NCBI GenBank assembly: GCA_036272935.1
Contig: DATAXP010000068.1
Span: forward strand, 15,480-79,479
Direction: 5' to 3'
Origin: DATAXP01 sp036272935
GTDB taxonomy: Bacteria > Planctomycetota > Planctomycetia > Pirellulales > PNKZ01
DNA length: 64,000 bases
In this document: positions 33,735 to 42,900 of the stretch, one piece after another
Position numbering within the stretch: position 1 is the stretch's first letter
Layout of the letters: every line of letters begins with the position of its first letter
Notes under the pieces: model-generated
What the model was told of the DNA's origin: nothing
Databases searched by the model: none
Seen by the model: the letters and a program-made list of their open reading frames with translations, nothing else
Translations under genes and position numbers: made by a program

Positions 33735-35411
33735 ATGCGACGCGCGATTTTGCTTGGGACCATACCGCTGATCGCGGCCGTGGCGGGACTCGATCCGATG
33801 CCAGTCCACGGCGACCCCGCTCCAAACTTCGTGCTCATTTTCGTCGACAACCTCGGCAATGGCGATCTTGCGTGCTTCAATTCGCGCGAGCATCGCACGC
33901 CGCACTGTACACCACACATCGACCGCCTGGCCGACGAGGGGACGCGGTTCACCAGCTTTTACGTCGCCAGCGGAGTGTGTACACCCAGCCGAGCGGCGCT
34001 GATGACCGGCTGTTATCCGCGCCGCGTGAACATGCACGAAAGTGGTTCGGGTGGCCTGGTGCTCACGCCGCTGGACACGAAAGGACTGAACCCCGCCGAG
34101 ACCACGATCGCCGAGATCCTTCAGCCCGCGGGATATGCCACGGCGGCGTTCGGGAAGTGGCATCTCGGCGACCAGCCGCAATTCCTGCCGACACGCCAAG
34201 GATTCGACGCGTTCTTCGGCATCCCCTACAGCGACGACATGACCCGCGATAAGCGGCCCGACCGCTGGCCCGAGTTGCCGCTGCTCCGCGATGAGACGGT
34301 GATCGAAGCGCCGGTCGACCGCGACTACCTGGTGCGGCGGACGACTACCGAGACGATTGCGTTCATCGAGCGGAACCGCGACCGGCCGTTCTTCGCCTAC
34401 ATCCCGCACACCATGCCCGGCTCGACAAAGCAGCCTTTCGCCAGCTCCGCCTTCCGCGGCCACAGCGCCAACGGCGCCTACGGCGACGCCGTGGAAGAGC
34501 TCGATTGGTCGACGGGCGAAATCGTCGCCGCGCTCCAGCGTCTGGGGATCGACGACCGAACGCTCATCGTTTGGGCGTCCGACAACGGAGCCGTTCGGCG
34601 CAATCCGCCGCAGGGGAGTTGCGCACCGTATCGAGGTTGGGGATACGACACGTCGGAAGGAGCGATGCGGGTACCGTGCATTATGCGCTGGCCGGGCCAT
34701 GTTCCAGCCGGGCGCACCTGCGATGAGTTGTGTAGCACGCTTGATCTTCTGCCGACGTTTGCGGCGCTCGCGGGCGCATCGCCGCCAAAGCAAACGATCG
34801 ACGGCCACAACATTGCCCCGATCGTGCTGGGGCAGGCCGATGCAACGTCGCCGTGGGACGACGACGGCTTCTGCTACTACTACAAGGGGCAGCTCCAGGC
34901 CGTTCGCTCAGGACCGTGGAAGCTGTATCTACCGCTCGATAAAAAGTTGGTAAGCGGCGCGGGAAAAACGATCACCGCCCCCTTGGCCCTTTACGACGTG
35001 CGCAACGATGTGAGCGAAGAGCACGAACTTGCAGCGGAGCAGCCCGACGTCGTTTCGCGCCTGATGCGAATGGCCAACCGCAGCCGCGAGGAACTTGGCG
35101 ACCTTGACTCTCAAGGGCAAAACGTTCCCGGGCGCGGTCAGCGACCGGCCGGATTCGTCGAACATCCAATACCGCTGCTGCCGTCATCCAGCGATCGCGC
35201 GAGAACTCTCGACGGCGACTGGCTACGCCCCAGAGTCATCAGCAGTTTCGATCACGCCGAGTTGCTGACCGGTGCGCAGCGGATCGTCTTCCAATACCAG
35301 GGTCTCGACGAGCACGCCGCTGGCCGGAGCCGGCAGATCGACCGTCACGCCGTCGGCCATCACCTCGGCAATCCGGTCCCCTTGCGTGACTCGCGAGCCC
35401 TCGTCGACTAG
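33735..35411 (+). CDS. secreted sulfatase (type I, CxPSR) with extended C-terminus
   Basis: 558 residues from ATG 33735 (MRRAILLGTIPLIAAVAGLD), which begins a signal peptide; an upstream GTG frame adds no signal. The formylglycine motif VCTPSRAALMTG has Cys82. Metal-binding VLIFVDNLGNGDLACFNS and the second site TLIVWASDNGAVRRNPPQGS are complete. The N-terminal fold is arylsulfatase A-like (PRRVNMHESG). The last 60 or so residues run antisense over the lipoyl-like gene (35223-35471), and family members usually end near AGFVEHPIPLL, so a lost stop codon or late frameshift is suspected. Confidence 0.86.
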   Translation: MRRAILLGTIPLIAAVAGLDPMPVHGDPAPNFVLIFVDNLGNGDLACFNSREHRTPHCTPHIDRLADEGTRFTSFYVASGVCTPSRAALMTGCYPRRVNMHESGSGGLVLTPLDTKGLNPAETTIAEILQPAGYATAAFGKWHLGDQPQFLPTRQGFDAFFGIPYSDDMTRDKRPDRWPELPLLRDETVIEAPVDRDYLVRRTTTETIAFIERNRDRPFFAYIPHTMPGSTKQPFASSAFRGHSANGAYGDAVEELDWSTGEIVAALQRLGIDDRTLIVWASDNGAVRRNPPQGSCAPYRGWGYDTSEGAMRVPCIMRWPGHVPAGRTCDELCSTLDLLPTFAALAGASPPKQTIDGHNIAPIVLGQADATSPWDDDGFCYYYKGQLQAVRSGPWKLYLPLDKKLVSGAGKTITAPLALYDVRNDVSEEHELAAEQPDVVSRLMRMANRSREELGDLDSQGQNVPGRGQRPAGFVEHPIPLLPSSSDRARTLDGDWLRPRVISSFDHAELLTGAQRIVFQYQGLDEHAAGRSRQIDRHAVGHHLGNPVPLRDSRALVD

Positions 35412-35471
35412 CCATAGGCTGAACGTGACATTTTCCAGGCCGAGATCGGGCATGGCGAAGGTGAGCCGCAT
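35223..35471 (-). CDS. stand-alone lipoyl/biotinyl-like domain lacking any lysine
   Basis: 82 residues (MRLTFAMPDLGLENVTFSLW). The biotinyl_lipoyl fold is clear: WLVDEGSRVTQGDRIAEVMA, then DGVTVDLPAPASGVL. Canonical E2 domains have a DK pair here, whose Lys is lipoylated; this protein has Asp-Gly. The whole chain contains no lysine, so it cannot carry a lipoyl-lysine. It is encoded 18 bp after lipA and looks co-transcribed with the lipB-like and lipA genes. Function unknown; it may be a structural or decoy domain, or a remnant. Confidence 0.8.
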   Translation of the reverse strand: MRLTFAMPDLGLENVTFSLWLVDEGSRVTQGDRIAEVMADGVTVDLPAPASGVLVETLVLEDDPLRTGQQLGVIETADDSGA

Positions 35472-35489
35472 GCTTGCTGCCCCCGCCGA

Positions 35490-36407
35490 TTAAGTTGATT
35501 CGGCCATCTCGCGGGCATGGTAGCTCGAGCGCACGAACGGGCCGCTGGCCACCTGGGCAAAGCCCATCGCCCGCGCCGCCGCGCCCAGTTCGTCGAACTC
35601 CTCGGGCGGGACGTACCGCACCACCGGCAAGTGATGCGGCGTCGGCTGGAGATACTGTCCAAGCGTGAGCATCTCGACACCGGCATCGATCAGGTCGGCC
35701 AGGGTTTCGAGCAGTTCGTCGCGCGTTTCCCCCAGGCCGAGCATCAACCCGCTCTTCACGCGGATGGCCGGGTTCAGCTCGCGCACGCGCCCGAGCAGGT
35801 GCAGCGTCCAGCGGTAATCGCTCTTGCGACCCCGCACCTCGCGGTACAGCCGCGGCACCGTCTCGGTATTGTGATTGAACACTTCAGGTTCGGCCGCCAC
35901 GACGCGCTCAATCGCTCCCGGCTTGTCGAGAAAATCGGGCGTGAGCACCTCGACTGCCGCACCAGTGCGCGCCCGCACGGCCAGCACGCAGCGATAGAAA
36001 TGCTCGGCGCCGCCGTCGGGCAGGTCGTCGCGGGTGACCGATGTGATCACCACGTGTTTCAGCCCCAAGCGCAAGGCGGCCTCGGCCACGCGTTCAGGCT
36101 CGTCGGCTTCGAGCGGCTGCGTCTTTCCCTTTGCCACCGAGCAGAACCCGCACGGACGCGTACACACTTCGCCCAGGATCATGAACGTGGCGGTGCGCTG
36201 CGACCAGCACTCCATGCGGTTGGGACACTTGGCCTCTTGGCACACGGTGGTCAGCCGCAGTTCGTCGAGCAGGCCGTCGGTGAAGAAGTTGCCGTTCGCG
36301 AGCGGAACATTGCGCTTCAGCCATGTGGGCAAGCGCCGGCGCGGAGCATCGGGTGTGGCGTCGGCGGGAATGTCCGACGGAGAAAGGATCGGCAAGCTAT
36401 CCAGCAC
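35490..36407 (-). CDS. lipA: lipoyl synthase
   Basis: About 305 residues from GTG 36407, chosen because the longer frame overlaps lipB deeply and adds non-family sequence. The auxiliary cluster motif CQEAKCPNRMEC (CX4CX5C), the radical-SAM motif CTRPCGFC (CX3CX2C) and the C-terminal PFVRSSYHA are all intact. The enzyme inserts two sulfurs into the octanoyl chain of lipoyl domains. The start lies within the last codons of the lipB-like gene (11-nt overlap), and a lipoyl-like domain gene follows. Confidence 0.93.
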   Translation of the reverse strand: MLDSLPILSPSDIPADATPDAPRRRLPTWLKRNVPLANGNFFTDGLLDELRLTTVCQEAKCPNRMECWSQRTATFMILGEVCTRPCGFCSVAKGKTQPLEADEPERVAEAALRLGLKHVVITSVTRDDLPDGGAEHFYRCVLAVRARTGAAVEVLTPDFLDKPGAIERVVAAEPEVFNHNTETVPRLYREVRGRKSDYRWTLHLLGRVRELNPAIRVKSGLMLGLGETRDELLETLADLIDAGVEMLTLGQYLQPTPHHLPVVRYVPPEEFDELGAAARAMGFAQVASGPFVRSSYHAREMAEST

Positions 36408-37149
36408 GGGCGGTCGCCTCGCGTCGCGGTCGCAGTCCGGGCACCAGCAGCGGATGCCCCGTGTACATATGATACCGCGCACAGCCGAACGCCGCCGAGA
36501 CCTGCCGGGCCACGCGCTCGCGCAGCGAGGGCATCCGCGCCGGCTGTTGCCGCTCGGCCGACAAGCAGCTCATCGGACTATGCCGACCGCTGATGGCATC
36601 GACCATGCGCACCAGCCGCATCGCCGGAGCGACGTTGATATAAGCGCCGAAATACGTCACCCAGTTGCGCACCGCGGCACCCATGGCGACCACCTGTCCG
36701 GTGCGCCCCCACAGGCCGCGGCGATCATCGAGCGTGTGCAGGCTGAAACCTTCTTCCGTCAATGCGGCAGCAAGGGCACCGGAAAACAGATCCATGAACT
36801 CGCCGACGCTCAGGCCGTAATACTCCAGCGGCACAATCGGATACACGGCCAACTGTCCCGGACCATGTACCAACGCCCCGCCGCCACGGTTGGTCCAACG
36901 CACATCGACCTGGTGGCGGCACAGTGCCGCCGAATCGAGATGCACGTCGCCCCGCGAGCCTTGCCGGCCGATGGTGATGCCGGTCGGATGCTCGCATACC
37001 AGCAGCGTGATCTGGCCGCTATCTTGCGTGCTCGCCTCGTACACCAGTCGATGCTGTAGCGCCACGCACGATTCAAACTCCACCAGCCCCAGCAAGTGGC
37101 AGACCACCGCGGGCATGGGGACTTGCGGTTGTGACGGGGAAGACGACAT
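36397..37149 (-). CDS. lipB: LipB-family octanoyltransferase-like protein with both catalytic residues replaced
   Basis: 250 residues. The LipB fold is recognisable by VRWTNRGGGALVHGPGQLAV followed by YPIVPL (usual RGGxxxxHGPGQ). In E. coli LipB the essential Lys sits in GKKICSLG and the acyl-accepting Cys in NPCG. The aligned segments here read TGQVVAMG (Gln for Lys) and VDAIS (Ile for Cys), with equal spacing. A different Cys lies nine residues later (SPMSCLS). It is therefore either a non-transferase paralogue or uses another Cys like LipM-type enzymes. First gene of the lipA operon and divergent from smpB. Confidence 0.8.
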   Translation of the reverse strand: MSSSPSQPQVPMPAVVCHLLGLVEFESCVALQHRLVYEASTQDSGQITLLVCEHPTGITIGRQGSRGDVHLDSAALCRHQVDVRWTNRGGGALVHGPGQLAVYPIVPLEYYGLSVGEFMDLFSGALAAALTEEGFSLHTLDDRRGLWGRTGQVVAMGAAVRNWVTYFGAYINVAPAMRLVRMVDAISGRHSPMSCLSAERQQPARMPSLRERVARQVSAAFGCARYHMYTGHPLLVPGLRPRREATARAG

Positions 37150-37233
37150 GATGCTTGGTTCATCGACTGGCAGCGCGGTTGTACTCTAGCACGCAGCCCC
37201 GAGCGATCCTAGACCGACGAGTCCCGGTTGGGC

Positions 37234-37725
37234 ATGAGCAAAAAGAAACCAAAAGACGCCACGCCCGAGCCACGCGACAATGAACGGCTGATCGCCCAGA
37301 ATCGCCGCGCGCGGCACGAATACGAGGTGCTCGAAACGCTTGAGTGCGGCATCGTGCTGGTCGGCAGCGAAGTGAAGAGCCTGCGCAACGGCAAGATTTC
37401 ACTCGAAGAAGCCTACGCCCGGGTCAAAGGGGCAGAGGTATGGCTCGTCGGCTGCGACATCCCCGAGTACGCCCAGGCCAACCAGTTCAACCACGAGCCG
37501 AAGCGACAGCGGAAGCTGCTCATGCACCGCCGCGAGGTCGACAAGTTCGCGATGCGCGCCAAGCAGAGCGGGCTAACGCTCGTGCCGCTGAAGATGTACT
37601 TCACCAAGGGGCGAGCCAAGGTGCTGATGGGCCTATGCAAAGGCCGCCAACTGCACGACAAGCGCGAGAAGATGCGCAAACAAACCACCGACCGCGACAT
37701 CCGCCGCGCGATGCGGCGAGGGTAG
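37234..37725 (+). CDS. smpB: SsrA-binding protein SmpB
   Basis: 163 residues from ATG 37234 (MSKKKPKDATPEPRDNERLI). Core RRARHEYEVLETLECGIVLV, GSEVKSLRNGKISLEEAYAR and the basic tail KGRQLHDKREKMRKQTTDRD are those of SmpB, which delivers tmRNA to stalled ribosomes. An in-frame TTG six bases earlier is possible. No tmRNA gene is recognised nearby. The following 37740-37860 stretch is purine-rich on the + strand (GAGGGAAAGGGGAGGGAAAG) with no gene. Confidence 0.95.
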   Translation: MSKKKPKDATPEPRDNERLIAQNRRARHEYEVLETLECGIVLVGSEVKSLRNGKISLEEAYARVKGAEVWLVGCDIPEYAQANQFNHEPKRQRKLLMHRREVDKFAMRAKQSGLTLVPLKMYFTKGRAKVLMGLCKGRQLHDKREKMRKQTTDRDIRRAMRRG

Positions 37726-37853
37726 TCACGTTGTCCGAGCAAGTCTGCCTTGATTGAAAGAAATCGCCCGACGTACGAATCTAGAGACGTTAGACCACGG
37801 GAGGGAAAGGGGAGGGAAAGAGGGACATCACTGATTGATCCAGGGCGGGCGCA

Positions 37854-38830
37854 TCAAATCTCTGCGTTGCGCAAGACTTTTAGCAGGTAGTCGGGATCGA
37901 GCGGACAGGCGAGGCGTTTGTTTTTCAGCCCTCGCTGGTTGGTCTTCTCTTGTCGCAACAAGCTCAAGGCCAGTCGTCGCACCGCCGCCAAGTTGGCGGC
38001 GCCGTTGCGGTCTTGTTGTCGACGGGCATCTTCGCCGAAGGTGACATCAAGGCTCCAGTGCTGGGTGTTCTCGATGCTCCAGTGTTTGCGAATCGCCTGG
38101 CCCAGCGGCTTCGCTTGGGGTTGGTGACTGGAGATGTACAGTCGCGTTTCCCACGTTTCGCGGTCGCCGAGGAGGCGGCAACAGGTCAGGACCACCAGCG
38201 TGCGGAGGTCTTTCCAGACGGAGCGCTGCGGATGGTTGGCGGGAATCTCGAGCACCTCGCAGAACCATTGTTCCCGGCGGCCGTGTCCCGTCTCTTCGGT
38301 TCCATGAGTCTCGTGCTTCAGCCCGGCGAAATCCGTGTCGAGGTGATCCCTCGTACAATTGGTGCATATCCTCGTGCAGACCTGATTGGTTTCCCTTCAG
38401 CGCCAGAACGTAATGACCCTGCTGCGCGCGGATCTGCTCGGCAATCTCCTTCTGACAGCCCAAAGCAGCGCCGGGCCGTCTTGCCAGCCACGGCAATCAC
38501 CTTGCCGCCAGTCGCCTCGTGGAGGGCTTGCGTCCACTGGAACAGACAGGCCGCGAATTGCTTGCGATCCAGCATCCCCAAGACGCGCCGAAAAGTGTCG
38601 TGAGAAGGAATGCCGCCGGGTAGTGACAAGAATGTCTTGAGCCATGCCCGCCGCCGCTTGCCGAACTCTTGCAGGTCTGGCCAATCCTCCGCCCCACACA
38701 TCACGGCCAGCAAGGCGATCGCCAGGACGTCGATCCGCAGATGAGCACATCGCCCCTGCACGCGCGGATCGCGCAGTTCCACGAAATAATTCCGCAAACC
38801 CGCCACGAAACTTTTTCCGTCGGCATCCAT
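37854..38830 (-). pseudogene. ISAs1-like transposase, broken by frameshifts and an internal deletion
   Basis: Three successive frames encode parts of one transposase. MDADGKSFVAGLRNYFVELR through GGKVIAVAGKTARR lies near 38830-38470. LGCQKEIAEQIRAQQGHYVL and onward lies near 38450-38250. The C-terminus is WSIENTQHWSLDVTFGEDAR and LRNAEI, ending at 37854. Compared with ISAs1 transposases the stretch between GKTARR and GCQKEIA (normally about 70 residues with a DDE Asp) is missing. The element is therefore dead. Terminal inverted repeats were not found. Confidence 0.82.
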
Positions 38831-39114
38831 GCCGGTATCCTCCAGGCCACTGGGGCTGCTGGGGCCGCTGGGGCTGCTGGCCGCATTCCTTGCGTCGACT
38901 CCGCAACCCAGCTTCCCCGAAGTTACCAAAAAATATAGCCTTACGGCCAGATTTTAATGCGCCAGCCCTGCCGGGGTGGGCGTTGACCACGCGCTCGACC
39001 GTGGGCTGCGACATCTCTTGCTGCGGCGGGGGCGTATCGGGAGTGTCCTCTACACCGTGCGTCACCGACATCGCCGCCCCGGTCCCGTTCGAGCTGTTGT
39101 CGACGATCGCAGTG

Positions 39115-39762
39115 CCGCTGCGCGGATCGTTCAACCCGTCGATCCCACGGAAGCAGGTCTTCGACCTGGCCACGTGCCGGTTCGTGCGCGAAGCGCACGA
39201 CGTGCTGTTCCTCGGACCGCCAGGCACGGGCAAGAGCTTCTTGGTGCAGGCGATCGGTTACCTGGCGATCAAGCAGGGCCTGGTCGTGCTCTACCGCTCG
39301 ATCTTCGACGTCGTGCGCGACTTCCTGCACGACGAGGCGGTCGAAGACCAGGAGAAGATCCTTGCCAAGTATCTCAAGCCCGACCTGCTGATCGTGGACG
39401 ACATGGGGATGAAGCAGTTGCCCCGTCGCAGCGGCGAAGTGCTGTTCGAGATCATCATGCGGCGCTACGAAACGCGCTCGACCGTAATGACGTCAAATCG
39501 CCCGCTGCAAGATTGGGGCAAGCTGATTGGCGACGTCCCCAGCGCCGCGGCGATCCTCGACCGCTTCCTGCACCACGCGGCCATCATCACGATCACCGGC
39601 AAGAGCTATCGGCTGCGCAACCAGGCGGCACCGACCGACACCACCGAAGCCGACGCAAAACCAGCCACTGTGTCTTCAGCCAACGCGGGGCCGACCGGCT
39701 CGACGGCGAAGAAGAAGGGTAAGCAGTCGGCAGACACCGCGACGACCGCTTGCGAAACCTAA
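39115..39762 (+). pseudogene. IS21-type helper ATPase (IstB-like), N-terminus missing
   Basis: From GSFNPSIPRKQVFDLATCRF the sequence is IstB-like: Walker A GPPGTGKSF, Walker B LLIVDDMGMKQLP, then MRRYETRSTVMTSNRPLQDW and the end LDRFLHHAAIITITGKSYRL, followed by a Thr/Ala-rich tail. The first roughly 60-70 residues of IstB and any start codon are absent; the sequence upstream (38930-39114) is unrelated. No istA transposase is present. Probably a truncated IS21 remnant. Confidence 0.8.
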
Positions 39763-39985
39763 CGAACGAAGCGATTATTCAACCATTACAACCCGCTGGT
39801 CCCAACCCGCCGATCCCTGGCTGGAATCAACGCGCCGAATGACACACTTCGTCGGCCTTCATGAAGCCGGAAGTGACCAGCGACTTGCCCAGTTGCTCAG
39901 CGGACAGCGCCACGGCGGGACCCCTCGAATGGATGGATTGTCCATCATAGCCGGTCGGTGGCGGCCCGAAATCAGGCTGGTTGAT

Positions 39986-42900
39986 CTACGCGTGAGTCGC
40001 TGACAACTGCCGCTTACGCATGCGCCAGCGAGAGCCGGCCCACGCTGCCGCCACGCCGCACAGCGCCAACGTGCTGGGTTCGGGGATCGACGCTGGAGCG
40101 TAGTGCAGGATCAGCTCTTGCATGTTGGCCGATTCGAAGATCGAGAACGTGCCGCCGTTCAGCGGATTGCCTGGCGTGAACTGGCTCGTGTCGATCGCGA
40201 ACGTCGCGCTGTTGGTGCCGGTGATGCCGCCGGCGGCAGTGACGAGGATAAAGTCGTACGAGCTGGAACTGGTGAAGTTCTGCACACTCGATGTGCTGGT
40301 GGGATACGCCGCCACGTCGACATCGATCGTGCTACCAGGAACGATCGTCAGGCTGCCTGTCTCGCTGCCAAAGGCCAGCACCGCCAGCGAGTCGTAGCCG
40401 GTGCCCGCCGCTCCGGTGGCATTGGCGATCTGTTCGCTGTAGGTCATCGAGTTCCAGGTCACGTCGCCGTTCACGGTCTGCATGCCGGGACTGTTCCCCG
40501 GCGAATAGAAGCTGCCGGCCGATTGCACGAGGTCGCCAGTGATGGTGCCGGTGCCAGCGAGCGTGCCGCCGGCTTGAATGGTCACGTTGCCGTGAATCGC
40601 GCCGTTGTTGGTGATCTCGCCGGGAGCCAGCAGGTTGCTGGTGTTGTAGGTGCCGCCCGTGCCGACGCTGAGCGTGCTGCCGCCGTACACGGTGGTCGTG
40701 CCGCCGACGACAACCTCGCCGCCGGAGTTGACCGACAAGATGCCAATCCCGCTGTTACCGACTTGCAGCGTGCCGGCGATGGTCCAGGCCGAGCCGTTGC
40801 CGCTGACGGTGGCGACGCCGTAGCCCTGGCTGAAGTTTCCGATGATCGCGGCGCTGCTGGTGACGGCTCCGCCAGAGAGTACGTTCAACGAGCCGACGGC
40901 GTTGTTGCCCAAGAACAGTTTGCCCCCCATGCTCCAGGCGCTTCCGGCGCCACTGACGGTGGCCGCGCTGGCTGCACCGCCGCCGTAGCCGATCCAGCTT
41001 GAGAAGTTATCGACCTGGCCGCCGCTGAGAATGTTGAGCGTGCCGGTGCCGCTGTTGCCGACCACCAGGCTGCTACCGGCCAGGGACCAGGTGCCGCCGC
41101 TGACGGTGGCAGCGCCGGTGGCATTGGCGTTATAGCCGAGGTAGGCGTCGCCCGTCGTCAGTGTGCTGCCGCCCAGCACCGCGACGTTGCCGCTGTTGGT
41201 CTGGCCGATGTACGTGGTTTGGATGCCGCTGGTCGTGGCGCCGCTGGCGAGCACAAACGTGGGATTATTCGTGCCGTCGATCGTCAGCGGGCCGCTGGAT
41301 TGCGTGTAGGTGCCGCCGCTGACGGTGAGCATGCCGCCGTTGAAATTGAACGTGCCGGTCGCGGCGTTGAAGCTCGTGGCCGTGATCGCGCCGCCGGTGT
41401 CGAGCGTGAGCGTGCCATGCTGCCACAGCTCAAGCGTGCCGGCGACGTTCAACGAGCCACTGGAGTTGACCGTTAGTGAGCTGGTCCCGCCGGCTCCGCT
41501 GCTGCTGCCGCCGACGTACAGTCCGTTGCTCGCGGTCCACGTCGAGCCGGTGCCCGACACGGTTACGGTCCCGCGGCCGCTGCTGCCGTAGCCGATGCTG
41601 CTGACATCACTGGTCACCTGCCCGCCGGCGGTGATGGCCAGCGAGCCGGTCGCTAGAGCGCCGACAATCAGTGGGTTGCCGCCGGTATTGAACGACGACG
41701 CCAGGCCGCCGGCGCTGGTGCCCGAGACGGTCATGCTGCCGGGGCCGAGATAGCCGACGTTCAAACCGTTGCCCGCGAGCTGCTGCGTGATGGCGACTTG
41801 CGCGCCGCCGGTGATCGTCAGCGAGCCGGTGCCGTTCTGGCCGACGAAGACTTGCGTGGTGATGGTCGCGGTGGTCGGGGCGCCCGAGCCGTTGGTGCCG
41901 CTGATGATGGCGCTGCCGGTGACGCCGGCATTCTCCGCGATCGTGAGAAAGTTGGTCATCAGGGCGCTGCCGCCGTTGACGATGAGCGCCCCCTGGTGCG
42001 TCGCGCCGACATACACGCCGTTGATGCTCGTGGTAGCGCCCGCCGACAGGGCGAAGGTGGGCACCGCCGTGCCGGAGTTGCCGCTGATCGTCAGCGAGTT
42101 CGTCGATGGCGTGTAGGTGCCGCCGCTGACGGTGAGCGTGCCGCCGTTGAGGTTGAACGTACCGGTGCTGTTGTTGAACGAGTTGGCGAAGATCGCTCCG
42201 CCGGTGTTGAGCGTGATGCTTCCGGTGTTCGTCATCGCTAGCGTGGTGTCGAACGTGGCGGTGCCGCCGCTACCAACGACCAGCGACGTGGGCGCCCCGG
42301 CGCCGCCGACGGTGAAGTTCGACGTATCGTGGAAGCCGGCACTGTTGCCGTTGCCGACCGTGAGCGTCGTGACGCCGCTCATCGTGGCTCCACCGGCAAG
42401 CACCAGTGTGGGGTTGTTCGTGCCGTTGATCGTCAGCGCGCCGGCGCCGGTATAGCTGCCGCCGCTGACGGTGAGCGTGCCGCCGTTGAAATTGAACGTG
42501 CCGGCGGTGTCGGTGAACGAATGGGCGGTGATCGCGCCGCCGCCAGCAAGCGTGAGCGTGCCGCCGCTGGAGATCGATAGCGTGGCGTCGAACGTGGCGT
42601 TGCCGCCGCTCTGCACGACCAGCGATGTCGCGGCGCCGGTGCCGCCGACGGCGAAGTTACTCGTGTCGTGGAAGCCGGCGCTATTGCCGTTGCCGACCGT
42701 GAGCGTGCTCACGCCGCTCATCGTGGCCCCGCCGGCGAGCACCAGCGTAGGGTTGTTCGTGCCGTTGATCGTCAGCGTCCCGGCCCCGGTGTACGTGCCG
42801 CCGCTGACGGTGAACGTGCCGCCGTTGAAATTGAACGTGCCGGTCGTGGCGTTGAACGATTGCGCGGTGATCGCGCCGCCGCTGTCGAGCGAGAGCGTGC

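Noticed and set aside
37790..37830. Purine-rich stretch after smpB as tmRNA or a regulatory RNA
   Set aside because: No tmRNA-like acceptor stem or tag frame could be found.
38930..39114. A possible minus-strand peptide between the two IS remnants
   Set aside because: No similarity or start signal; more likely debris of the insertions.
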